Of a stretch of 64,000 nucleotides of DNA, positions 55,262 to 64,000 are shown piece by piece. Position 1 is the stretch's first letter, and every line of letters starts with the position of its first letter. A program made the translations under genes and the position numbers. The notes beneath the pieces are model-generated. The model was not told where the DNA came from, did not search any database, and saw only the letters and a list, made by a program, of their open reading frames with translations. Source of the stretch: an uncultured Pelagibacteraceae bacterium (GTDB lineage: Bacteria > Pseudomonadota > Alphaproteobacteria > Pelagibacterales > Pelagibacteraceae); the NCBI GenBank assembly GCA_902592675.1, contig CACJFJ010000003.1:59906-123905 (forward strand). Reading direction: 5' to 3'.

Positions 55262-56503
55262 ATGAATAAACATTTGAATATCGGAATTGTCGGTGCTGGG
55301 ATTCAAGGAATTAGCAATGCATTGTTCCTTCAAAAAAAAGGTTTTAAAGTGACAATTTTTGATAGAGATGAACCTGGTAGTCCGGCCGCATCTTATGGTA
55401 ATGCAGGACATTTTTCACCTTACGCGTCGTTATCTTTAAATAGAACAGATATCTTGTCAGATGTACCAGCAATGTTGTTAAATTCCTCTGGACCGTTAGC
55501 ATTAAAATGGAACTATGTCCCAAAAATGATACCTTGGTTTATAAGATTTATTTTAAACACCACTAAAAAAAAGATGATGCATACTGCTAAAAATATGCAT
55601 CAAATTTTAGATTTAGCGTTACCTGCATATGATGAATTATTTGATGAAATTGATTTAAACGGATTAGTTGAAAATAAAGGGATTCTTTATATTTGGAATG
55701 ATAAAGATTTAAAAAGTAGAGAATTAGAAATTAAAGTAAGAAACGAATTAGGTGTAAAACAACAATTAGTTAATAAAAAAGAGATACACGATTTAGAACC
55801 TCATTTAAAACAATTTTATCATGCTGGAGTTTATTACCCTTATGCAAGGCACGCAAGAAATCCAAAAAAAATTTTATTGAAATTATTTGAATTATTTTTG
55901 AAAAAAGGTGGAAACTTTAAAAAAATGAATATTCAAAATATTAAATTTGATCTAGATAAACCAATTTTAATTACTGAGGGACAAAACTTTACTTTTGATA
56001 AAATTGTAATTGCATGTGGTGCCTTTTCAAAAAAACTTACAGATAATTTAAATGAAAAAATACCATTAGATACCGAGCGAGGATATCACGTGCATTTTAA
56101 AAATTGTGATCATCTATTAAGTAGACCAGTAATTTTTTCAAATAGGGGATTTGGTATTACGCCAATGGAACAAGGTTTAAGAGTGGTTGGGACAGTTGAA
56201 TTTGGAGGACTAAAAAACCCATTATCAAAATCAAGAATTAGAAATCTGATAAACAATGCAAACTATATGTTAGATAATCTTCCAGAACATGAGGATGAAT
56301 GGTTAGGTTTTAGGCCAACATTGCCAGATTTTTTACCAGTCATGGGCCCCTCCAAAAACCATAAGAATGTTTTTTATTGTTTTGGACACCATCATTTAGG
56401 ATGGACATTAGGTCCAATATCTGGAAAGATTGTTTCTGGAATGATAGCTAAAGAAAATACAAACTTAAATTTAGAACCTTATAGCTCAACAAGATTTAAT
56501 TGA
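55262..56503 (+). CDS. FAD-dependent oxidoreductase, D-amino acid dehydrogenase (DadA)-like
   Basis: GIVGAGIQGISNALFLQKKGFKVTIFDRD; DAO domain; GFRPTLPDFLPVMGPS. Confidence 0.87.
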   Translation: MNKHLNIGIVGAGIQGISNALFLQKKGFKVTIFDRDEPGSPAASYGNAGHFSPYASLSLNRTDILSDVPAMLLNSSGPLALKWNYVPKMIPWFIRFILNTTKKKMMHTAKNMHQILDLALPAYDELFDEIDLNGLVENKGILYIWNDKDLKSRELEIKVRNELGVKQQLVNKKEIHDLEPHLKQFYHAGVYYPYARHARNPKKILLKLFELFLKKGGNFKKMNIQNIKFDLDKPILITEGQNFTFDKIVIACGAFSKKLTDNLNEKIPLDTERGYHVHFKNCDHLLSRPVIFSNRGFGITPMEQGLRVVGTVEFGGLKNPLSKSRIRNLINNANYMLDNLPEHEDEWLGFRPTLPDFLPVMGPSKNHKNVFYCFGHHHLGWTLGPISGKIVSGMIAKENTNLNLEPYSSTRFN

Positions 56504-56507
56504 TAAA

Positions 56508-57401
56508 ATGCAAAATACTAAGGCATATATAATGCTAGTATGTGCAACGTTATTTTGGGCAGGAAACTTTACATTAGCAAAACTTGCTTACTTGGAAAAT
56601 ATACCTCCAAACTCACTCGCATTTTTAAGGTGGTGCCTAGTATGGATAATATTACTTCCTTTCACCTATAAAGAGATATTAAAATTAAAAGATCAAATTA
56701 ATAGAAATTTATCATTATTCCTTATTCTAGGTTCTACTAGTGTATGTATATTTACTTCTTTTACTTATAACGCTTTAAATTACACTCAAGTAATTAATGC
56801 ATCACTTTTTAATACCGCAATACCTGTAACGATAATTTTAGTTTGTTTTTTATTAAAAATTGAAAAAACAAATATTTTTCAAATATCTGGATTACTTATT
56901 TCAGTTTTAGGAATTTTAGCTATTATTACTAAACTTGATCTAAATATTTTACTTACCTTAAATTTTAACAAAGGAGATTTATTTATGGTTGGAGCAATTA
57001 TTGCTTGGGGAATATATTCTGCTTATTTGAAAAAAAGAACCTTCGAAGTATCTTTACTTGCTCTTGTCCATATAATTTGCACATTTGGATTAATTTTTCT
57101 TTTGCCTCTTTTTATTTTAGATATGACACAAGGCAAAATTATTGAGATGAGTGGTAATTTTTTTTATATTTTAGTTTATGTTGCAATATTTCCAAGTATC
57201 GGATCTTATTATTGTTGGGCAGGCGCAGTTTCGATTATTGGAGCTAATAGAGCTGGAATTTTTTTATCTTTAATTCCTTTATTTAGTACAATAATGGCTA
57301 TATTTTTTTATAATGAACAATTCCAATTATTTCATTTAATTGGAGCGATACTAATTATAATAGGTTTATTTTTATCTAATAAGGAAATTAATAATGCTTA
57401 A
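56508..57401 (+). CDS. EamA/DMT superfamily transporter
   Basis: ATLFWAGNFTLAKLA; ten TM helices; two EamA repeats. Confidence 0.9.
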   Translation: MQNTKAYIMLVCATLFWAGNFTLAKLAYLENIPPNSLAFLRWCLVWIILLPFTYKEILKLKDQINRNLSLFLILGSTSVCIFTSFTYNALNYTQVINASLFNTAIPVTIILVCFLLKIEKTNIFQISGLLISVLGILAIITKLDLNILLTLNFNKGDLFMVGAIIAWGIYSAYLKKRTFEVSLLALVHIICTFGLIFLLPLFILDMTQGKIIEMSGNFFYILVYVAIFPSIGSYYCWAGAVSIIGANRAGIFLSLIPLFSTIMAIFFYNEQFQLFHLIGAILIIIGLFLSNKEINNA

Positions 57402-58344
57402 AGTAGCTATTTTAGACGACTATCAAAACGTATCTCAACAATTTGTTGACCTTGAGAAACTTTCTGGAAAATACGAGATAAAGATATTTAGTAAGCCTTT
57501 CGAAGATGAAGCTGATGCGATTGAAAAACTTTCAGACTTTGAGGCTTTATTAATAATGAGGGAACGAACACCAATTACAAAAAATTTAATAGAAAATTTA
57601 ACAAAATTGAAATTCATAATTACAAGCGGATTAAGAAATAAGTCTGTTGATTTAGATACCGCAAAAAAACAAAATATAATTGTATGTGGCACAGAAAGTA
57701 ATTTAAATCCAACGCCAGAATTAACTTGGGCTTTGATATTGGGATTAGCAAGAAATTTAAAAGAAGAAATAGACAATATGTATCAAGGATATTGGCAAAC
57801 AACTCTTGGCGTGGAGCTTAAAGGAAAAATTCTTGGATTAATTGGTTTAGGTAAGGTTGGATCTCAAGTTGCTAAAATTGCAAAGGCATTTGGTATGGAG
57901 GTAATGGCTTGGAGTGAGAATTTAAATTTAGATACGTGTAAAAAATTAAAGGTTTTACCGTGTAGTAAAGATGATTTAATAAAAAATTCTGATTTTATCT
58001 CTATTCATGTTCAAGGTGGTGAAAGATATAAAAATTGTATCACATTAAAGGAAATGGATAAGATGAAAAAAACGGCTTTTTTAATTAATACTTCTAGAGG
58101 TCCTATTGTGAATGAAGATGATTTAATAATTGCATTATCAACTAATGAAATTGCTGGAGCTGGTTTAGATGTTTATGAAAAAGAGCCTTTGCCAGAGAAT
58201 AATAAGTTAAGATTTTTGCCTAATGCATTATTGACTCCCCATATTGGTTATGTGACTGCAGAAAATTATCTCATATATTACAGTCAAATGATAGAGTCCC
58301 TTGAAGCTTGTGTAAGTGGCAAGCCAATACGAGTGATCGAGTAG
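57394..58344 (+). CDS. D-isomer-specific 2-hydroxyacid dehydrogenase
   Basis: LGLIGLGKVGSQVAKIAKAFGMEVMAW, NTSRGPIVNEDDLI, GLDVYEKEPLP. Confidence 0.93.
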   Translation: MLKVAILDDYQNVSQQFVDLEKLSGKYEIKIFSKPFEDEADAIEKLSDFEALLIMRERTPITKNLIENLTKLKFIITSGLRNKSVDLDTAKKQNIIVCGTESNLNPTPELTWALILGLARNLKEEIDNMYQGYWQTTLGVELKGKILGLIGLGKVGSQVAKIAKAFGMEVMAWSENLNLDTCKKLKVLPCSKDDLIKNSDFISIHVQGGERYKNCITLKEMDKMKKTAFLINTSRGPIVNEDDLIIALSTNEIAGAGLDVYEKEPLPENNKLRFLPNALLTPHIGYVTAENYLIYYSQMIESLEACVSGKPIRVIE

Positions 58345-58346
58345 AT

Positions 58347-59240
58347 ATGGAGTTACCCGTTGTCAATCACAAAGATTATTTTGCAAAAATCGGGGATGAT
58401 CATAAGTTTCCAATAAATAAGTTTGGAGATCTTGCAGATTATTTGATAAAAAAAAAAATAGTTAAAAAATTTTACACACCATATCCATGTTCTGATGAGA
58501 CTTTAAAAAGAGCACATTCTGAGAAATATATAAATGATATAAAAAATAAAACTTTAGATAAAATAGGAGTAAAAAAGATAGGTTTCCCTTTAGTTGATAG
58601 TGTCGTTCAAAGGTCTCTTGTTGCAACTGGTGGTACAGTTTTAGCTTCAAAGCTTGCAATTAATAATGGAGTAGCGTGCAACACTGCAGGAGGAAGCCAT
58701 CATGCCAATTATTATGGAGGTGCAGGTTATTGTGTTTTTAATGATGTAGCTGTTGCATCTAAATATTTATTAGATAGAGGATTGGCTGGAAAAATTTTAA
58801 TAGTTGATTTAGATGTTCATCAAGGAAATGGTAACTCTGATATTTTTAAAGATGACAAAAATGTTTTTACTTTTAGCATGCATTCAAAATCAAATTATCC
58901 TGCAAAGAAATCTATTAGTGATTGTGATGTAGAGCTTGAAGACAATATGGAAGATAAAGAATATCTTAAAATTTTAAAATTTTATCTAACCAAACTGAAC
59001 CAAGAAAATTTTGATTTCGTTTTTTATATCGCAGGAGTTGATATTCATCTTAATGACCGATTAGGAAAATTAAAGATTTCAGATGAAGGTATTAAAGAAA
59101 GAGATGACCTTGTCACTGAAAATTTTTTCTCAAAAGGAATTCCCCTTTGTGGTGTTTTAGGTGGTGGTTACAATAAAAACTCCAAAAAACTTATTGAATT
59201 ACATTCTTTTTTGCACCAATCATGTGCTAGGTTATTATAA
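58347..59240 (+). CDS. Histone deacetylase-family (class IV / HDAC11-like) deacylase (start moved from 58308)
   Basis: TAGGSHHANYYGGAGYCVFND, DLDVHQGNGNSDIF, AGVDIHLNDRLGKLKISDEGIKERDDLV, GVLGGGYNK. Confidence 0.9.
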   Translation: MELPVVNHKDYFAKIGDDHKFPINKFGDLADYLIKKKIVKKFYTPYPCSDETLKRAHSEKYINDIKNKTLDKIGVKKIGFPLVDSVVQRSLVATGGTVLASKLAINNGVACNTAGGSHHANYYGGAGYCVFNDVAVASKYLLDRGLAGKILIVDLDVHQGNGNSDIFKDDKNVFTFSMHSKSNYPAKKSISDCDVELEDNMEDKEYLKILKFYLTKLNQENFDFVFYIAGVDIHLNDRLGKLKISDEGIKERDDLVTENFFSKGIPLCGVLGGGYNKNSKKLIELHSFLHQSCARLL

Positions 59241-59244
59241 TTGT

Positions 59245-59613
59245 ATGAATAAAAAGAATTCAAATCTTTCTGTCGAACAAAAATTAGTTATGTTTGAGGA
59301 TGGAACAGAACCACCAGGAACAAGTGAATTAAATAATGAAAAGCGTGAAGGAAGTTACCATTGTGCAAATTGTGGAGTAAAATTATTTGACTCTAAAACA
59401 AAATACGAAAGTGGATCAGGCTGGCCATCTTTTTACGAGTCGTTACCTGAAGTTTTTGAGACTAAAACAGATCATTTATTAGGTTACGCAAGGACAGAAT
59501 ATCATTGTAAAAACTGTAATGCACATCATGGTCATATATTTGATGATGGTCCGCAACCAACAGGAAAAAGATATTGTAATAACGGTATTTGTTTGATTTT
59601 TAAGAAAAAATAA
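59245..59613 (+). CDS. msrB: Peptide-methionine (R)-S-oxide reductase (start moved from 59161)
   Basis: CANCGVKLFDSKTKYESGSGWPSFYE, GHIFDDGPQPTGKRYCNNG; two CxxC zinc pairs. Confidence 0.95.
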   Translation: MNKKNSNLSVEQKLVMFEDGTEPPGTSELNNEKREGSYHCANCGVKLFDSKTKYESGSGWPSFYESLPEVFETKTDHLLGYARTEYHCKNCNAHHGHIFDDGPQPTGKRYCNNGICLIFKKK

Positions 59614-59615
59614 AG

Positions 59616-59870
59616 TTATTTAAGTAAATCTTGTATTTTATTTTCTTTTTCTAATGCTCTTACTTCGTCATATCCACCAATATGTTGATCATCAAAAAAT
59701 ATTTGTGGTATTGTTCGTTTTCCATTGGCTTTTTTAATCATTTCATCCATTGCACCTTCAACATTTGCAATATTTATTTCTTTAAACGTAGCATTATTTC
59801 TTATTAATAATCTTTTTGCTGCATCGCAATAACCACATTGTGGACCAGTATAAATTGTTATTTTTTTCAT
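59616..59870 (-). CDS. grxC: Glutaredoxin (GrxC-like) with CGYC active site
   Basis: ITIYTGPQCGYCDAAKRLL, RTIPQIFFDDQHIGGYDEV. Confidence 0.92.
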   Translation of the reverse strand: MKKITIYTGPQCGYCDAAKRLLIRNNATFKEINIANVEGAMDEMIKKANGKRTIPQIFFDDQHIGGYDEVRALEKENKIQDLLK

Positions 59871-59876
59871 TACTTA

Positions 59877-60170
59877 TTAATAATCACCTTTTTTTAATTT
59901 ACTAGTAATTTGTTTTCTAGAATATTCAAATTTTTTTCTATGCTTAATACTTTTTTGATTTACTCTTTTTCTCCATAATCTGAAAGATGATGGTTTTAGA
60001 GATCTTCTCATAATTCTAATTACGTCATTTTCTCTGTAGCCAGTTCTTTTTTCTATTTCCTCAAAAGTGATCCTGTCAGCCCAAGCTGCCCAAATGACCC
60101 AATCTGGATCCTCAATATTTGGCTCTGGATTTTTGACCCGGGTTATAGGCCTGTGACCTTTTTTTTTCAT
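59877..60170 (-). CDS. DUF2805 / TIGR03643-type small basic protein
   Basis: DPDWVIWAAWADRITFEEIEKRTGYRENDVIRIMRRSLKPSSFRLWRKRV, HTH-like. Confidence 0.8.
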   Translation of the reverse strand: MKKKGHRPITRVKNPEPNIEDPDWVIWAAWADRITFEEIEKRTGYRENDVIRIMRRSLKPSSFRLWRKRVNQKSIKHRKKFEYSRKQITSKLKKGDY

Positions 60171-60232
60171 AAATCCTTTATATTTGAAAAAAATCTATAA
60201 TGCATTTTTTTTAAGATTTGTTATAGTGTTTT

Positions 60233-60288
60233 AGATAGTCCTTCTTAGCCATCTTTAGCTCCCGGTTTTTAAGGACTATCTTTTTTTA
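60233..60288 (+). promoter_or_regulatory. Candidate structured RNA or transcription attenuator upstream of lysE-like gene
   Basis: AGATAGTCCTT (60233-60243) / AAGGACTATCT (60271-60281) 11-bp perfect stem, 27-nt loop, then T-run; TATAGT at 60222-60227. Confidence 0.65.
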
Positions 60289-60289
60289 T

Positions 60290-60904
60290 ATGCTCCCCTT
60301 AGATTTTATTCTTTTTCTACAAATAATAATTTTTCTTTTTATTACACCGGGTACACCGAGGGTAGTAATTGTTTCGTATTCTATGAATTATGGAGTTCAA
60401 AATTGTGTTTGGACTGCACTTGGAGACATAACAGCTAATTTTATCCAAGCAACTTTAGTAATATTTGTTTTAGGAACATTTTTTTTTGATAACCCATCTT
60501 TTTTAAATTTTTTTAAGTGGATTGGCGTTATCTATTTGCTTTATTTGGCCTATGATGTTTATAAATCATCACCAAAAAATATAAATTCAAAAACAATCAT
60601 ATCAAAAACCTTTTTTTCCTTTTTTAAAGATGGTTTTTTAGTTGCAGGTACAAGCCCCAAGGCATGGTTGTTTTTTCCTTTAATATTTCCACAGTTTATT
60701 GATTTTAATTCAAATTATATTGTTCAATTTTTAATTTTGATAACAACATATGTAGTTTTAGATTTTATATCTTTGATTGGATATGCAATGCTTGCACAAA
60801 AGTTAATCATATGGATTAAAGCAAATCCAAAAACAATTAATACAATCTCAGCGAGTGTTTTAGTTATTATTGCTTTGATAATTATTGTTACACAACAATA
60901 TTAA
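60290..60904 (+). CDS. LysE/RhtB-family amino-acid exporter
   Basis: TPGTPRVVIVSYSMNYGVQN, KDGFLVAGTSPKAWLFFPLIFPQF; hydrophobic helices. Confidence 0.88.
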   Translation: MLPLDFILFLQIIIFLFITPGTPRVVIVSYSMNYGVQNCVWTALGDITANFIQATLVIFVLGTFFFDNPSFLNFFKWIGVIYLLYLAYDVYKSSPKNINSKTIISKTFFSFFKDGFLVAGTSPKAWLFFPLIFPQFIDFNSNYIVQFLILITTYVVLDFISLIGYAMLAQKLIIWIKANPKTINTISASVLVIIALIIIVTQQY

Positions 60905-60991
60905 TATCTCTTATTGGATATATTTGTCACTTGAAAAGTATTAAATTTCTTTATTAAATAATCTTTTTAATTAATTAACCAAAGGAATAAA

Positions 60992-62230
60992 ATGAAACTA
61001 AATAAATTAATTTTGAGTTTTATTTCTGCGATAGCAATTTTATTTTCAACTTCTGTTGTTTCATTTGCAAAAGTAGTTGGTGATAAGATCGTTCTTGGTG
61101 CTGCAATTTCATTAACTGGAAAATATTCATCTAATGGTGTTCATACTCAAAACGGTTACAATATGGCCGTTGATAGAATTAACAGCATGGGTGGAGTAAA
61201 AGTTGGTGGAAAAACTTATAAGTTTGAAATTATTTATTATGATGATGAATCAAACCCAAAAAGAGCAGCTCAATTAGCAGAAAGACTAATTTCTCAAGAT
61301 GGTGTTGAGTTTATGCTTGGGCCATACAGTTCAGGATTAACAAAAGCAATTGCACCTGTAACTGAAAAATATGGTGTGCCAATGGTTGAAGCAAATGGTG
61401 CTTCTAGATCTTTGTTTACAAAAGGTTACAAATATCTATTTGCAGTTTTAGCTCCAGCTAATTTATATCTTGATGTAGCTATTGAAACAGCAGTAGAGTT
61501 AAATGGCGGAAAAGGTGTGAGAATAGCACAAGCATTTGAACAAGATGCATTTTCACAAGACGTGAGATTAGGTATTTTAGATGCAGCTGAAAGAACTGGA
61601 TCTGAAATTATAATCGATGATAAGCTTCCAAAAGAGCTTAATGATATGGCGGCTACTTTAGTTAAAGTTAAACAAATGAAGCCAGATGTTCTTGTTGTGT
61701 CAGGTCATACAAAAGGAGCATTAACTGCAATCAGACAAATTGCTGAAATGAAAGTAGATGTTCCAATGTTAGCAATGACACATTGTGATGCTGCGAAATT
61801 ATCAAAACAACATGGTAAAAATTCCCAGTATGCTCTTTGTGCTTCACAGTGGCATAAATCTTTAACTTACAAAGATAACTTTTTTAAAGATGGTATGACT
61901 TACGCTGCGGACTTTCAAAAGGAGTTTGGATATGATCCACCTTACCAATCAGCAGAGTCTTCAGCAGCTTTACTAGTATTTAAAGATGCTTTTGAAAGAG
62001 CTAATTCTTTTGATCAAAAAAAAGTAAGAGATGCTCTTGCCGCAACTAATATGCAAACATTTTATGGAAATATTAAATTTGCCCCAGGTGGTCAAAATGT
62101 TGACAAGCCTATGGTTCTTTTCCAAGTAATGTGTGATGGCTCAGGGAAATGTGAAAATAAAGTTGTTGCTCCACTTAAGTGGGCATCGGCAAAATTAATT
62201 CACCCGATTCCTAAGTGGTCTGAAAGATAG
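60992..62230 (+). CDS. livJ: HAAT-family ABC transporter periplasmic substrate-binding protein
   Basis: Signal peptide; IVLGAAISLTGKYSSNGVHTQNGYNMAVDRIN; DDESNPKRAAQLAERLI; followed by LivH/LivM-type permeases. Confidence 0.9.
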   Translation: MKLNKLILSFISAIAILFSTSVVSFAKVVGDKIVLGAAISLTGKYSSNGVHTQNGYNMAVDRINSMGGVKVGGKTYKFEIIYYDDESNPKRAAQLAERLISQDGVEFMLGPYSSGLTKAIAPVTEKYGVPMVEANGASRSLFTKGYKYLFAVLAPANLYLDVAIETAVELNGGKGVRIAQAFEQDAFSQDVRLGILDAAERTGSEIIIDDKLPKELNDMAATLVKVKQMKPDVLVVSGHTKGALTAIRQIAEMKVDVPMLAMTHCDAAKLSKQHGKNSQYALCASQWHKSLTYKDNFFKDGMTYAADFQKEFGYDPPYQSAESSAALLVFKDAFERANSFDQKKVRDALAATNMQTFYGNIKFAPGGQNVDKPMVLFQVMCDGSGKCENKVVAPLKWASAKLIHPIPKWSER

Positions 62231-62242
62231 TAACTAATCTAT

Positions 62243-62277
62243 AAATACCCCCTAAACTCTAGGGGGTATTTTTTTTT
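62243..62277 (+). terminator. Rho-independent terminator between substrate-binding gene and permease
   Basis: AAATACCCCCTA-aactc-TAGGGGGTATTT followed by T-run. Confidence 0.92.
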
Positions 62278-62289
62278 AAAAGGCAATTT

Positions 62290-63183
62290 ATGGATTTCAT
62301 GGTTTTCCAGTATCCGATGATAACAGTCCAAGCTTGTTTGGACGGAATCTTGTTGGGAGTTTTATTTGCATTGATTGCTTATGGAATGGCTTTGCAGTGG
62401 GGAGTGATGAATATCATTAATATTGCTCAAGGTGATTTAGTTATACTGGGAGGATACATCGCATACTTTATGTATCTTTACGGAATCCATCCTGCTTGGG
62501 GTGTGATTGTATCACCATTCATAATGTATTTTGTTGGAATTGGAATTTATAAATTGGTTATCAATAAAGTTGTAGATAGGGATTTATTTATTTCAATTTT
62601 AGCTACTTTTGGAATAAGTATTCTTTTTATGCAATTAATGAACTTTGCCTTTGGTGCAGATGTTGTCTTAGCTAATTCAGGTTATGGCACAACATTTTTA
62701 TTTGATAGTAATGTAGTTTTACCTAATTCAAAAATCTTTTCTGCAGTTGTAAGTATTTTATTTGCTATTTGTTTAGTTATTTACATGAAAAAATCTAAAC
62801 TTGGTCGAGCGATAAGAGCTACTGCTCAAAATGCTAGAGCTGCAAAAATTTTAGGTGTAGATACAGAAAAAGTTTACGCTGCAACTTTTGGTATTAATGC
62901 TGCGCTTTGTGGTGTAGCTGGAGCTTTAATCTCAATTACTTTTACAATACATCCATATATGGGTCTACCGTATACAATTAGATCATTTATGATTGTAATT
63001 GTTGCAGGGTTAGGAAATTTACCTGGTGTAGCGCTATCAGGCATGGGATTAGGTGTTTTTGAGGAATTTGCAGACTATCTTTTGGGCACAGAATTTAGAA
63101 TTGGTTCAGTATTTTTATTATTAGTTTTAATTCTTGTTTACCGAAGATTTAAACTTTCTAGAAAGAGAGAGTATTTAAAATAA
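62290..63183 (+). CDS. livH: Branched-chain amino acid-type ABC permease, LivH family
   Basis: LDGILLGVLFALIAYGMALQWGVMNIINIAQGDLVILGGYIAY. Confidence 0.94.
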   Translation: MDFMVFQYPMITVQACLDGILLGVLFALIAYGMALQWGVMNIINIAQGDLVILGGYIAYFMYLYGIHPAWGVIVSPFIMYFVGIGIYKLVINKVVDRDLFISILATFGISILFMQLMNFAFGADVVLANSGYGTTFLFDSNVVLPNSKIFSAVVSILFAICLVIYMKKSKLGRAIRATAQNARAAKILGVDTEKVYAATFGINAALCGVAGALISITFTIHPYMGLPYTIRSFMIVIVAGLGNLPGVALSGMGLGVFEEFADYLLGTEFRIGSVFLLLVLILVYRRFKLSRKREYLK

Positions 63184-64000
63184 TGAACAAAAACATAATA
63201 TTATATGTTACAATTTTAATATTTGGATTAGCAGCTCCATTTATTTTTCCTGCTTTTAAAGTCCAATTATCTATTCTTTGTGTTCTAATTATTCTTGCTG
63301 TTACTTGGAACATTCAAGGTGGAGAAATGGGTTACAACTCATTTGGAAATATTCTTTTTTATGGACTAGGTATGTATTTATGTGCATCTGTACAAGTTGG
63401 AATGTTTTTTCCACTAGCAGAGTGGACAGAAAGTGGTGGTGAAAAAACATTTGTACACACTCCAACTCAGTTTTTTCAAGGAATGGCAGTTGGACTTTTA
63501 GTAGCAGCAGTTGTCCCTACAATAGTTGCAGGTTTAATTGGATATTCAATTTTAGGATTAAGAGGTCATTACTTTGCAATATGCACTTTAGGTTTAGGAG
63601 TAGCAGCAGGTGAGATTTCAGGAGGTATCGAAATTATTGGAGCAGGTCAAGGATTTACAACACCACCTTTTCCCGACGTAGGGGGTCTTGAAGCAAGAGG
63701 AGAATTTTTCTACTTTTGTAGTTTTTTTGCCCTTGTGATTGCATTTGTTACTATAAGAGCAATTTACTCAACACGATTTAAATTAATTTTAAACGCTATA
63801 AGAGATAACGAGGATAAAGCAGAGGCAATGGGTATTGAAACAATGAAATATAAAATCATTGGGTGGATGGTTTCAGCATTCTTCTGTGGTCTTGCTGGTG
63901 GAATAATGGGAGGACTCGTTGGATATATAGATTCTACAGATGTTGCTTTTGATGGAAGAGAGATGGGCGTGTTTATGGTTCTGATGGCAATCTTAGGAGG
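63183..64000 (+). CDS. livM: Branched-chain amino acid-type ABC permease, LivM family (truncated by window edge)
   Basis: ATG at 63183 overlaps livH stop (TAATG); reads MNKNIILYVTILIFGLAAPF...LRGHYFAICTLGLGVAAGE...AIRDNEDKAEAMGIE. Confidence 0.93.
   Translation, partial: MNKNIILYVTILIFGLAAPFIFPAFKVQLSILCVLIILAVTWNIQGGEMGYNSFGNILFYGLGMYLCASVQVGMFFPLAEWTESGGEKTFVHTPTQFFQGMAVGLLVAAVVPTIVAGLIGYSILGLRGHYFAICTLGLGVAAGEISGGIEIIGAGQGFTTPPFPDVGGLEARGEFFYFCSFFALVIAFVTIRAIYSTRFKLILNAIRDNEDKAEAMGIETMKYKIIGWMVSAFFCGLAGGIMGGLVGYIDSTDVAFDGREMGVFMVLMAILG

Overview
AT-rich 64 kb window that reads as a Candidatus Pelagibacter (SAR11)-type alphaproteobacterial chromosome: dense, collinear core genes, very short or overlapping intergenic spaces, and no recognisable mobile elements, prophage or CRISPR. 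Main blocks: pgk(partial)-gap-tkt; coiled-coil ORF-zapA-ygfA-ymdB-yebC-RuvC-like; tolQRAB-pal-cpoB-tilS-ftsH-folP-glmM-thiD-purA; rpoH, rluD; tRNA-Arg(TCG); ABC-2 exporter and tsaC; xseB-ispA-dxs; aroC, pdxH, ispB; S49 peptidase, glyQ-glyS-ppdK; a permuted two-piece tmRNA on the minus strand; thyX; a glycosyltransferase pair; mrp, hflKC-DUF2065-degP-miaA; ilvB-ilvH-ilvC-leuA; mreBCD-mrdA-rodA; a DadA-like/EamA/2-hydroxyacid dehydrogenase/HDAC-like/msrB cluster; grx-DUF2805; lysE; and a HAAT-type ABC transporter (livJ-livH-livM partial). I found no clear new multi-gene system. The observations most worth checking are: the permuted tmRNA (tag ANESYALAA, non-canonical T-loop) whose promoter sits in the thyX 5' region; a phage-type RuvC in the ruvC locus with no ruvAB beside it; a terminator-like structured element directly before lysE; a hairpin abutting the ilvB start codon; and a class IV (HDAC11-like) deacylase. 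All functions were assigned by reading motifs and gene order; no database search was run.
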